Assembly (NCBI RefSeq): GCF_025755255.1
Contig: NZ_JALIEB010000004.1
Coordinates: forward strand, 186,001-250,000
Direction of reading: 5' to 3'
DNA length: 64,000 bases
Origin: Roseobacter sinensis
GTDB taxonomy: Bacteria; Pseudomonadota; Alphaproteobacteria; Rhodobacterales; Rhodobacteraceae
Under the pieces are notes generated by a model, which made no database searches, was not told the origin of the DNA, and was given only the letters and a program-made list of their open reading frames with translations. Below, in pieces: positions 1-7,168 of this stretch (position 1 is its first letter; every line of letters starts with the position of its first letter). Both the position numbers and the translations under genes were made by a program.

Positions 1-673
1 AGTGAAACAGGTGAGTAAAGGTCGCGGCACCCAGGATCGGAATGATCAGGTTCAGAAGCGGGATCGTGAGCGGGATGGCCATCAGCGTGCCGGCGGCCCA
101 GATCGTCAGCATATGGCGTGAGCGCAGCACCTTTGCCTCCTTGCGCCCGACCCGGCGCAGGGCCGCCAGCGTGAAGTATTCCCGGCCCAGCAGGAACCCG
201 TTCAACCCCCAGAATATGAAGAGCGCGGCAGGGGCAAAAATCAGATAGAGGATCAAGGCGGCCAGATTGGCCGCGATCAGTACCCCCAGGAAGTTCACGG
301 TATCGCGCAGCGCGTCGCCGAAGGGCACCGAGGTGGCGGGCGGAAGATGCGGGTAATGCTCATCCTCGACCGCCTGTGCGACGGTTTCAAGAAACATCGA
401 GGTGATGGCCGAGGCGACCGGGATCATCAGGAAGGACGACAGCACCGCCAGCAGCAGCGCCGAGCCCCAGCTGACCAGATCCTGCAGCCAAGAGACCTCG
501 CCGATGAACCAGATGGTTGTGGTCTCGCCGACGAGGCCGGAAATCAGCCAGACGAAGGCCGCCGAGGCCGCAATCAGCAAGGCGAGCGTCAGCGCCAGTC
601 CCAGCAGCAGCACGCGCCGAAACCGCCGGTCCGTCATCTGCCCAAGCGCGCTGAAAAAGGCGGTGAGGATCAT
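1..673 (-). CDS. EI24 domain-containing (CysZ-like) membrane protein, C-terminus cut by window edge
   Basis: Reading leftwards from an ATG at 673-671 gives about 224 codons with no stop before the window edge, so the C-terminus is missing. The protein is very hydrophobic, with likely membrane segments near residues 21-42, 68-92, 132-160 and 190-215. The motif NGFLLGREYFTLAALRR is the signature of the EI24/CysZ family of inner-membrane proteins; E. coli CysZ is a sulfate transporter, but many alphaproteobacterial EI24 proteins have no proven substrate. The start codon overlaps the stop of the upstream nitroreductase gene as ATGA, which indicates translational coupling. The family call is firm; sulfate transport is not shown here because no cys genes are nearby. 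Confidence 0.85.
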   Translation of the reverse strand, partial: MILTAFFSALGQMTDRRFRRVLLLGLALTLALLIAASAAFVWLISGLVGETTTIWFIGEVSWLQDLVSWGSALLLAVLSSFLMIPVASAITSMFLETVAQAVEDEHYPHLPPATSVPFGDALRDTVNFLGVLIAANLAALILYLIFAPAALFIFWGLNGFLLGREYFTLAALRRVGRKEAKVLRSRHMLTIWAAGTLMAIPLTIPLLNLIIPILGAATFTHLFH

Positions 674-1248
674 TGGCTGAGCCAGGTGGTGAGTGCCGGG
701 ACATCGGGCCGCGGCCTTTCCGGCGGCGCAGATGTCTCAGTGCCGATATGAACGAAGCCGGCGATGCATTCGTTCTCGGCCAATCCAAGTGCGTCCGTCA
801 TGAAGCTGCGATCGTGGCTCGGCCAGCCGCTGAGCCAGTTGGCACCCCAGCCTGAGGCGAGGGCGGCGTTCAGCAGTGCAAGGCAGACACAGCCCGCCGA
901 ATAGCTCTGTTCGCGTGGCGGGATCTTCTCGGATGGTTTCTGCACCTCGATGACCGCCACAGCCAAATGCCCATCGTCGAACTGTCCACGGCCTTTCGCG
1001 ATCTGATCCGCCGGCAGACCGAGCGCCTCGCCGCGCGCCTGTGCGACCGTGGCCAATCGCGCCATCGCCGCTTTTTCGATCACGATGAAACGCCACGGCT
1101 CCAGCTTGCCATGATCCGGTGTGCGGGCTGCTGCGACCAGCAGCGGTTCGAGCTCTGCCGCGCTGGGGACGGGTTCGGCCAATGTCTTCGCGGGCCGCGA
1201 CCGGCGGGTGGTCAGAAAGTCGAACGCATAGGGGTTGGGTGTCGGCAT
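670..1248 (-). CDS. Nitroreductase family protein (YdjA-like)
   Basis: This 192-residue protein has the compact single-domain length of YdjA-type FMN nitroreductases. The N-terminal segment FLTTRRSRPAKTL carries the Arg-rich FMN phosphate-binding motif, APDHG-like TPDHGKLEPWRF follows near residue 43, and the C-terminal half contains a Gly-Trp-Gly-Ala-Asn-Trp segment and a conserved Cys-Ile-Ala-Gly-Phe block. Such enzymes use NAD(P)H to reduce nitro or quinone compounds; the natural substrate cannot be read from the sequence. It lies two bases downstream of the histone-deacetylase-like gene and overlaps the EI24 gene by four bases, so these three are probably one transcript. Confidence 0.85.
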   Translation of the reverse strand: MPTPNPYAFDFLTTRRSRPAKTLAEPVPSAAELEPLLVAAARTPDHGKLEPWRFIVIEKAAMARLATVAQARGEALGLPADQIAKGRGQFDDGHLAVAVIEVQKPSEKIPPREQSYSAGCVCLALLNAALASGWGANWLSGWPSHDRSFMTDALGLAENECIAGFVHIGTETSAPPERPRPDVPALTTWLSQ

Positions 1249-1250
1249 GA

Positions 1251-2357
1251 TCAGAGGTCTCGTGCGAAGCGGTCGATTTCGCCTTTCAGGAAGGCATCAA
1301 ATCTGGGGTTGGGCTGACGAATGTTCAATGCCTCGGCCAGCGGATCGGGGGCGGTGATTGTGCTGCCCGAGAGCGCTTCGAGCGTGGCGTGGCCGCAAAA
1401 CGGGACGTAGGCCTCGGAATACCCGCCCTCATGAACCAGCACGAGGCGCCCCTCGCAGTGCCGTTCGGCTGCCGATTTCACGCGCGCGGTCATCTCGCGG
1501 AAGGTCTGCGCCGTGGCCAGCATCCGGGCCAGCGGGTCAATGGCCGAGGCGTCGAACCCGCAGGCGACGATGATCAGATCCGGCGCAAAGGCCTCGATCT
1601 GAGGCAGCACGATCCTGTCCATCGCGTGCAGGTAGGCCGTGTGACCCGCGCCGGCCGGCAGCGGCAGGTTGAGATTGCAGCCCTCCCCGGCCCCTTTTCC
1701 CCGGTCGCTGAAGGACCCGGTGTCGAGCGGATAGTTCCCCTCCTGATGGATCGAGATCGTCAGCACGTCGTCGCGCTCGTAGTAGATCGCCTCTGTACCA
1801 TTGCCGTGGTGCACATCCCAGTCGAGCACGACGACACGGTGCGCGCGGCCCTGCGCCTGCGCCTCTTCGATGGCGATGGCGATGTTCGCCAGCAGGCAGA
1901 ATCCGTTCGGGAAATCGGGTAGGCAGTGATGGCCCGGCGGACGCGAGAGCGCATAGGCGTTGTCCAGCGCGCCCGTGGTGACGGCCTCCACTGCGGCGAC
2001 GGCCAATCCGGCGGAGAGCGCCGCGATTTCATAGCCGCCTTTGGCAAAGGGCGTCCGGCGGCCGAGCTCTCCGCCACCTGCATCGGACATCGTCTTGAAG
2101 GCATCCAGATAGGATTCGGGATGGACGCGCAGCAGCATCTCGCGGGTCGCTTCCGGCGCGCGGCGCATGTCGAGCGCGTCCGAAAGGCCGGTCACATCCA
2201 TCAGGTTCTTCAGCCTGCGCTTTGTCTCGGGGCTTTCCGGCAGCCCACCCGCGGCAAGCGGTTGCACATGGCCGCCGATCGGCAGCGTGAAGGTGTAGTT
2301 TCCGCCGGCATGCCAGAAACACCGTTCGTCCCAGAAAAAGCCTGTCGCCATATCCAC
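1251..2357 (-). CDS. Class II histone deacetylase-like / acetylpolyamine amidohydrolase family protein
   Basis: The 368-residue product has the zinc amidohydrolase fold of the arginase/deacetylase superfamily. The segments RPPGHH (about residues 139-144) and VLDWDVHHGNGTEA (about 177-190) hold the general-base histidine pair and the Asp and His zinc ligands. A later GFDAS block (near residue 268) supplies the second zinc Asp, and HEGGYS supplies the glycine-rich active-site loop. Bacterial members deacetylate acetylpolyamines or other small acetyl amides; none acts on histones. The neighbours (nitroreductase, VOC protein) do not point to a pathway. The start chosen, MDMATGFFWDERC, gives the usual family N-terminus. 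Confidence 0.9.
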   Translation of the reverse strand: MDMATGFFWDERCFWHAGGNYTFTLPIGGHVQPLAAGGLPESPETKRRLKNLMDVTGLSDALDMRRAPEATREMLLRVHPESYLDAFKTMSDAGGGELGRRTPFAKGGYEIAALSAGLAVAAVEAVTTGALDNAYALSRPPGHHCLPDFPNGFCLLANIAIAIEEAQAQGRAHRVVVLDWDVHHGNGTEAIYYERDDVLTISIHQEGNYPLDTGSFSDRGKGAGEGCNLNLPLPAGAGHTAYLHAMDRIVLPQIEAFAPDLIIVACGFDASAIDPLARMLATAQTFREMTARVKSAAERHCEGRLVLVHEGGYSEAYVPFCGHATLEALSGSTITAPDPLAEALNIRQPNPRFDAFLKGEIDRFARDL

Positions 2358-2441
2358 CCTGCCGCTCGTTCCGGCGCAAAGTGGCCGAGAGTACGGGAAT
2401 TGTCCATGCGTCGGGGGCGAGGATGAGGGATCGGGGCACGC

Positions 2442-2921
2442 TCAGCCGGCCTCCGCAATGAGCGCATCGATATCGAGCGGATCGTTCACCATCGCCAGAC
2501 CTCCATCCGGGTCGCGTGGCCATTCCTCGGGCGCACGGTCGCGATATAGCTCGACACCGTTTCCATCCGGATCCCGCAGGTAGACGGCCTCGCTCACACC
2601 GTGATCCGCCGCACCGTCGAAGGGAATGCCTGCCGCCCGGACGCGCTTGAGCACCGCTGCGAGGCTGCGCCGATCCGGGTAGAGGAAGGCCGCATGATAG
2701 AGCCCGGTATGACCCTCCGGCGGCGGTGCCCCATTCTTGCTGTGCCAGGTATTCAGACCGATGTGATGATGATAACCGCCAGCCCCGAGAAAGGCCGCCG
2801 CATCGCCGTATCGCTGGGTGAGCTCGAACCCCAGCAGATCGCGATAGAATGCGATCGCGCGGTCAAGATTGGCGACTTTCAGATGAACATGGCCAATCAT
2901 GGCCGCGCCTTGCCTTGTCAT
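2442..2921 (-). CDS. VOC family protein (glyoxalase/extradiol dioxygenase fold)
   Basis: The 159-residue protein opens with HVHLKVANLDRAIAFYRDLL, the first beta-alpha-beta-beta-beta unit of the vicinal oxygen chelate fold, and ends with DPDGNGVELYRD, which holds the C-terminal Glu metal ligand. A central GLYHAAFLYPD block supplies another likely His ligand. The arrangement of two VOC modules in one short chain resembles CatE-like dioxygenases and glyoxalases. A second Met (MIGHVHL, at 2900) is an equally plausible start. Substrate unknown. Confidence 0.8.
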   Translation of the reverse strand: MTRQGAAMIGHVHLKVANLDRAIAFYRDLLGFELTQRYGDAAAFLGAGGYHHHIGLNTWHSKNGAPPPEGHTGLYHAAFLYPDRRSLAAVLKRVRAAGIPFDGAADHGVSEAVYLRDPDGNGVELYRDRAPEEWPRDPDGGLAMVNDPLDIDALIAEAG

Positions 2922-3114
2922 GCGGGTGCTCCAATTTATTTACATAAGAGTAGTTTTAACGCCGCGCGTTCCTTGTGCGAGATGCACAAACGCGCAGCAC
3001 CTGTGCGGTGGCGTTTGTTGCAGATCGGCGAAATTTCGCCCTTTCCGCCGTGATGTATGAGACTCGTTTCGCCACTTATGGTAGCATCCAAAGTCGACCT
3101 TGGGGGATAACTCT
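2922..3114. promoter_or_regulatory. Divergent promoter region with two inverted repeats
   Basis: This 193-base gap separates the divergent VOC and small-membrane-protein genes. It holds an interrupted inverted repeat at 2964-2995 (GCGCGT..TTGTGC and GCACAA ACGCGC around GAGAT) and a perfect 14-bp palindrome at 3027-3040, GGCGAAATTTCGCC. Either could be an operator serving both genes. No convincing -35/-10 pair was identified. Confidence 0.4.
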
Positions 3115-3642
3115 ATGTTTCGCTTCGCAAATTCGCTGACGCTGTACGATATCGTACGGAAAATAGGCGCTTCTCCGCGGACTGTGGCCGCGGCCGTTTC
3201 GGGTTTCGTGATGATGTTACTGGTTGTGCTCTTTACCAAAGCGTTTTTTGTCGTGCTCTTTGGCCTGATCGGCACCGCCGCCGGCTATGTGCTGCACAAT
3301 CTGCACAAGGACGATAATCCGATCCCGGCACTGAGGTCGGTGTTTGGCGTGCGCCGGTCGCACGCGCTGGCTCTGGGCAGCGTCATCGCCGCGCTGATCG
3401 CGCTTATGCTGTTCCTCGAAGGGATCGGCGCCTCACCGGACGCGCCCTTCACCAAGGCCGCCTTCACCTGTGGCGCTTACGGGTTCTTCGCCTTCAGCCT
3501 GTCGTCCTACGTGTTTGGCCGCCAGGCGCTGTCGCGCGCCCGGCGCAAGCTGGCCCGCGCCGGGGTCGAGCAGACCCACATCTGGCAGAGGAACGCAGAG
3601 GCCTCCCGCAAGAAGGGCGGCGCGATGAGCAACGTCTTCTAG
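3115..3642 (+). CDS. Small integral membrane protein of unknown function
   Basis: I do not recognise this protein. The ATG at 3115 gives 175 residues beginning MFRFANSLTLYDIV; an in-frame TTG 15 bases upstream is less likely because the GGGGGA at 3102-3107 is well placed as a ribosome-binding site for the ATG. It has hydrophobic segments near residues 27-64 (probably two helices), 83-103 and 113-134, and a basic C-terminal tail rich in Arg and Lys, which suggests a cytoplasmic C-terminus. It is a single-gene unit between a divergent VOC gene and the convergent trpS. The sequence gives no catalytic motif. Confidence 0.65.
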   Translation: MFRFANSLTLYDIVRKIGASPRTVAAAVSGFVMMLLVVLFTKAFFVVLFGLIGTAAGYVLHNLHKDDNPIPALRSVFGVRRSHALALGSVIAALIALMLFLEGIGASPDAPFTKAAFTCGAYGFFAFSLSSYVFGRQALSRARRKLARAGVEQTHIWQRNAEASRKKGGAMSNVF

Positions 3643-3652
3643 CGCAGGGTTT

Positions 3653-4669
3653 TTAGCGCACCATCCCGACGATGTCGTAGGTCTTGGCCAGAATGGGCGC
3701 TGCAATCTCCCGCGCCTGTTCGGACCCGCGGGCGAGGATCCGGTCGATCTCGGCGGGATCGCTCATCAGGCGCGCCATCTCCGACGAAATCGGAGAGAGC
3801 TTCGCAACCGCCAGCTCAGCCAAGCGCGGCTTGAAGGTGCCGAACTGTTGCCCGCCGACCTCGGCCAGCACCTCGTCAACCGACTGATCGTTCAGGGCTG
3901 CATAGATATTGACGAGATTGCGCGCTTCCGGGCGGTCTTCAAGGCCTGCCGCGTCCGAGGGCAGCGCATCGGGATCGGTCTTGGCCTTGCGGATCTTCTT
4001 GGCGATGGCGTCAGCATCGTCGGTCATGTTGATCCGCGAGGCATCCGACGGATCCGACTTGGACATCTTCTTCGACCCGTCCCGCAGTGACATCACGCGG
4101 GTGGCCGCCCCTTCGATCACCGGCTCGGTGATCGGGAAGAAATCGACGCCGTAGTCGTGGTTGAACTTCGTTGCGATATCGCGCGTGAGCTCAAGGTGCT
4201 GTTTCTGATCCTCGCCCACCGGCACATGTGTTGCGTGGTAGATCAGGATGTCAGCGGCCATCAGCGCCGGGTAGCCAAAAAGCCCGAGCGACGAGTTCTG
4301 CGCATTCTTGCCTGCCTTGTCCTTGAACTGGGTCATCCGCTGCATCCAGCCCATGCGGGCCACGCAGGAGAAGATCCAGCCAAGCTGCGCATGTTCGGGC
4401 ACCTGGCTCTGGTTGATCAGGATGGATTTTTCGGGGCTGATGCCGCTGGCGATGAAGCCCGCCGCCAGCTCGCGCGTGTTGTGCGCGAGATCCGCAGGGT
4501 CCTGCCAGACGGTGATCGCATGCAGATCCACCATGCAGTAGATCGTCTCGAAGGCATCGTCCTGCATCTGCACGAAGCGCTTGATCGCTCCGAGGTAATT
4601 GCCCAGCGTCAGCCCGCCCGACGGCTGAATGCCGGAGAAGACGCGCGGCGTGAAGGCGGGGGTGGTCAT
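3653..4669 (-). CDS. trpS: Tryptophan--tRNA ligase
   Basis: Charges tRNA-Trp with tryptophan in the cytoplasm. The 338-residue product has the class I HIGH-equivalent motif TLGN at residues 21-24 after the PSGG signature, and KMSKS at residues 201-205, followed by the usual alpha-helical anticodon-binding region. I start at the ATG at 4669 ([19 protein letters not shown]). Longer in-frame starts would reach into the divergent rhomboid gene and add a low-complexity N-terminus not seen in the family. It is convergent with the small membrane protein and separated from it by about 10 bases. Confidence 0.97.
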   Translation of the reverse strand: MTTPAFTPRVFSGIQPSGGLTLGNYLGAIKRFVQMQDDAFETIYCMVDLHAITVWQDPADLAHNTRELAAGFIASGISPEKSILINQSQVPEHAQLGWIFSCVARMGWMQRMTQFKDKAGKNAQNSSLGLFGYPALMAADILIYHATHVPVGEDQKQHLELTRDIATKFNHDYGVDFFPITEPVIEGAATRVMSLRDGSKKMSKSDPSDASRINMTDDADAIAKKIRKAKTDPDALPSDAAGLEDRPEARNLVNIYAALNDQSVDEVLAEVGGQQFGTFKPRLAELAVAKLSPISSEMARLMSDPAEIDRILARGSEQAREIAAPILAKTYDIVGMVR

Positions 4670-4745
4670 GGCGGGCTCCGTTCTTGCTGGAAAAGCGGTT
4701 TGCGCTGCCTTACCCATGGGGCAAAGCATCGTCAAGGAAGGCCCC

Positions 4746-5432
4746 ATGCACGACCACCAAGATCCCTCGCCGGTCAACCCGCTGCCCCTCGTCGTTGTGA
4801 TCCTGTTCCTGGCGATTGCGCTTCCGGAAGCGGCCTTCGGTCTCGGCGCGCGCGGTCTCATCGGCGGCACCGAGGCGGTGGGATGGCGGCTCGCCTCCGT
4901 GCAGGCCTACGCGTTTTCCGGCGATATCTTCGACTGGATGGTGACCAACGGGCGCTGGCTGCCCGAGCATTTGCTGCGCTTTCTGACCTATTCCTTCGTG
5001 CACACGAGTTTCACCTCCGCGCTCTTTGCCGGTGTGCTGCTCCTGGCCCTCGGCAAGCTGGTGGGTGAGACCATGGGGCAGGTGGCCGTGCTCGTCCTCT
5101 TCTTTGGTGGGGCGGTGTTCGGGGCGCTGGTCTACGCGCTGCTGTTGAACGATCCAACTTGGCTCGTGGGCGGCTTTCCAGCCGTCTATGGCCTCATCGG
5201 CGGCTATTCCTTCGTGATGTGGCAGAGCCTGGCGGCCCGCGGCGAGGAACAGCTGCGCGCCTTCAGTCTGATTGCGATCCTCATGGGGTTGCAGCTGATC
5301 TGGGGCATCTTCTTCGATGTCGGCAACGGTTGGGTTGCAGATCTTGCAGCGTTCTTCTTCGGGTTCGGTGCCTCTGCAACCCTGGTACCGGGCGGGATTG
5401 CCCGTGTGCTGGCGGCGCTGCGGCGGGATTGA
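4746..5432 (+). CDS. Rhomboid-fold membrane protein lacking catalytic residues
   Basis: The 228-residue product has six or so hydrophobic segments and the order of a bacterial rhomboid: a first helix at 13-34, [12 protein letters not shown] at 78-89, a glycine-rich helix [13 protein letters not shown] at 142-154, and a last helix containing [13 protein letters not shown]. In an active rhomboid the fourth helix reads GxSG and the last helix carries the catalytic His before a GG or similar pair. Here the serine position is Phe144 and the His position is Asp199. The oxyanion His and Asn in the second helix also align with Ser91 and Ala95. It should therefore be proteolytically inactive if the alignment holds. 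The ATG at 4746 is used because it gives a normal N-terminus 76 bases from the divergent trpS start. Confidence 0.75.
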   Translation: MHDHQDPSPVNPLPLVVVILFLAIALPEAAFGLGARGLIGGTEAVGWRLASVQAYAFSGDIFDWMVTNGRWLPEHLLRFLTYSFVHTSFTSALFAGVLLLALGKLVGETMGQVAVLVLFFGGAVFGALVYALLLNDPTWLVGGFPAVYGLIGGYSFVMWQSLAARGEEQLRAFSLIAILMGLQLIWGIFFDVGNGWVADLAAFFFGFGASATLVPGGIARVLAALRRD

Positions 5433-5623
5433 CAAGAAGAGGGCTTCGCCCGACCTGGAGGGCATTCGCAACACCCATGCTGCGCGCGCCGTGACCGCGC
5501 AGCAATCGGTCATGCACATTGAAACGATGCAAAATCGCCCTCCGGGGGGAGGTCGGGCGAAGCCCGGCCTGTCAGCCGGGCGGGACCTCTCTAAATGAGG
5601 CGATGACCGATGAACGCTGAAAT
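5433..5623. repeat. Intergenic inverted-repeat element between convergent genes
   Basis: The gap between the convergent rhomboid-like and murJ genes holds two arms in inverted orientation: 5441-5456 (GGGCTTCGCCCGACCT) and its exact complement at 5550-5565, with a second matching pair GGAGGGC (5457-5463) and GCCCTCC (5537-5543). Each arm also folds on itself (GGGC TTC GCCC). A further hairpin, GCCCGGC/GCCGGGC, lies at 5562-5581. This could be a bidirectional terminator, or a REP-like palindromic pair. Confidence 0.55.
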
Positions 5624-7168
5624 CTAACGTGACCGCCCCAAAGCCCGCTTGAGCTCGCCAAACCGGATCGCTCCGGTCATATGCGCGACGCTGAAGTAGG
5701 TGATCACGCCAATCGCGATCAGGACCGCGAGCGCGAAGGCGCGAATCCATGGCATGCCGAGAAAGGGGCTGAGCAGGACCGTGCCGAGCCAGAGCGCACC
5801 GCCCATCACGGCAGAGGCCAGAACCATTCGCCAGATCCGGCCGTGAAAGCGGCCATCGAAGCGGGCGACATCGCCATAGCTGCGCGCCCCCACCCGCAGC
5901 AGCGCCACCATCAGCCACGCCGCGACTGTCGTGGCGATCGCGGGCGCGATCCAGCCTAGGACCGGCGCAAGGCCAATGGCCAGTGCGGCATTCGCAACCA
6001 TAGAAACGACAGCGTAGTGAAACGGCCGCCGGGTATCCTCGCGCGCGAAGAACAGTGGCTGCAGGATCTTCTGCATCACGAAAGCTGGCAGACCGAGGCC
6101 GTAGATCGCGACGGCAACCGCGATGGCAGCTGTGTCGTCCACGGTCGCGGCCCCGCGCTGGAAGAGCACCGAGACCAGCGGGAAGGGAATGATCACAAGT
6201 GCAACGGCGGAAGGGATCGTCAGCGCCAATGAAACCTCTGCCGCCCGGCTCAGCGCATCTTTTGCGCCCGCGTCGTCCCGCGCCTGCAAGCGCCGCGACA
6301 GATCGGGCAGCAGGACGACACCGACCGCGATCCCCACCACACCCAGCGGCAGTTGATAGAGCCGATCCGCCGCAAAGAGCCAGCCCACCGCCTTGTCGAA
6401 GTAGCTGGCGACCTGCTGACCGACGAGCAGGTTGACCTGCACGACGCCGCCGGCGAGTGCGGCGGGGATGGCCACCTTGATCAGGCGGCGCATGTCCGGG
6501 CTGAGCTTTGGCCACTTGAGCTTCAGGGTGAAGCCGGCCCGTCTGACCGCGATCCAGAGCAGCCCGAATTGCACCACACCCGCGACCGGAATCGCCCAGA
6601 TCAGGGCCCGCGCGATATCGCCGCCCAGCCAGGCGGCGCTGGCCATCGCACCGATCAGCAGCACGTTCAGCAACACCGGCGCCGCGGCGGCGGCGGCGAA
6701 GCGTCCGGCGGCATTCAGCATCCCCGAGAGCAGCGCAGCCAGCGAGATGAAGAGGATGTAGGGAAAGGCGATCCGGCCGAACTCCACCGACAGGTCGAAC
6801 TGCTCCTGACCTGCAAAGCCGGACGCGAGCCCGTAGATCAGCCAGGGCATCGCGGCCATCGCCACCAGCGTCAGCACAATCAGGACCGAGGCGAGCCCGG
6901 CAAAGGCATCCGAGGCAAAGCCGTCCGGGTCCTGTTCCCCTTCGAGCCGCTTCGAGAACATCGGCACGAAGGCCATATTGAAAGCGCCTTCCGCGAAGAA
7001 GCGTCGGAACATGTTGGGCAGACGGAAGGCCACCACATAGGCCTGGTAGAGCGGTCCGGTGCCGAGGTAGGCCAGGATCATCGCATCGCGCACAAAGCCG
7101 AGGATGCGGCTCATCAAGGTCCAACCGCCCACCGTGAAGAAGCCCGACATCAGGCGGATTGGCCTCAC
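5624..7168 (-). CDS. murJ: Lipid II flippase MurJ
   Basis: MurJ moves lipid II across the inner membrane for peptidoglycan synthesis. The 514-residue product has the 14-helix MVF/MviN organisation and opens with SGFFTVGGWTLMSRILGFVRD, where the family's conserved Arg-Xaa-Xaa-Gly-Phe-Xaa-Arg-Asp motif in helix 1 is intact. The LPNMFRRFFAEGAFNMAFVP segment (about residues 50-69) is the second family signature. Its start overlaps the glnD stop by four bases (7165-7168), so the two genes are co-transcribed, an arrangement common in Rhodobacterales. Confidence 0.95.
   Translation of the reverse strand: MRPIRLMSGFFTVGGWTLMSRILGFVRDAMILAYLGTGPLYQAYVVAFRLPNMFRRFFAEGAFNMAFVPMFSKRLEGEQDPDGFASDAFAGLASVLIVLTLVAMAAMPWLIYGLASGFAGQEQFDLSVEFGRIAFPYILFISLAALLSGMLNAAGRFAAAAAAPVLLNVLLIGAMASAAWLGGDIARALIWAIPVAGVVQFGLLWIAVRRAGFTLKLKWPKLSPDMRRLIKVAIPAALAGGVVQVNLLVGQQVASYFDKAVGWLFAADRLYQLPLGVVGIAVGVVLLPDLSRRLQARDDAGAKDALSRAAEVSLALTIPSAVALVIIPFPLVSVLFQRGAATVDDTAAIAVAVAIYGLGLPAFVMQKILQPLFFAREDTRRPFHYAVVSMVANAALAIGLAPVLGWIAPAIATTVAAWLMVALLRVGARSYGDVARFDGRFHGRIWRMVLASAVMGGALWLGTVLLSPFLGMPWIRAFALAVLIAIGVITYFSVAHMTGAIRFGELKRALGRSR

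Noticed and set aside
4710-7124. 804-codon minus-strand frame spanning the rhomboid gene and murJ
   Set aside because: It lies in another frame of murJ and antisense to the rhomboid-like gene, and its composition is Arg/Gly/Ala-biased.
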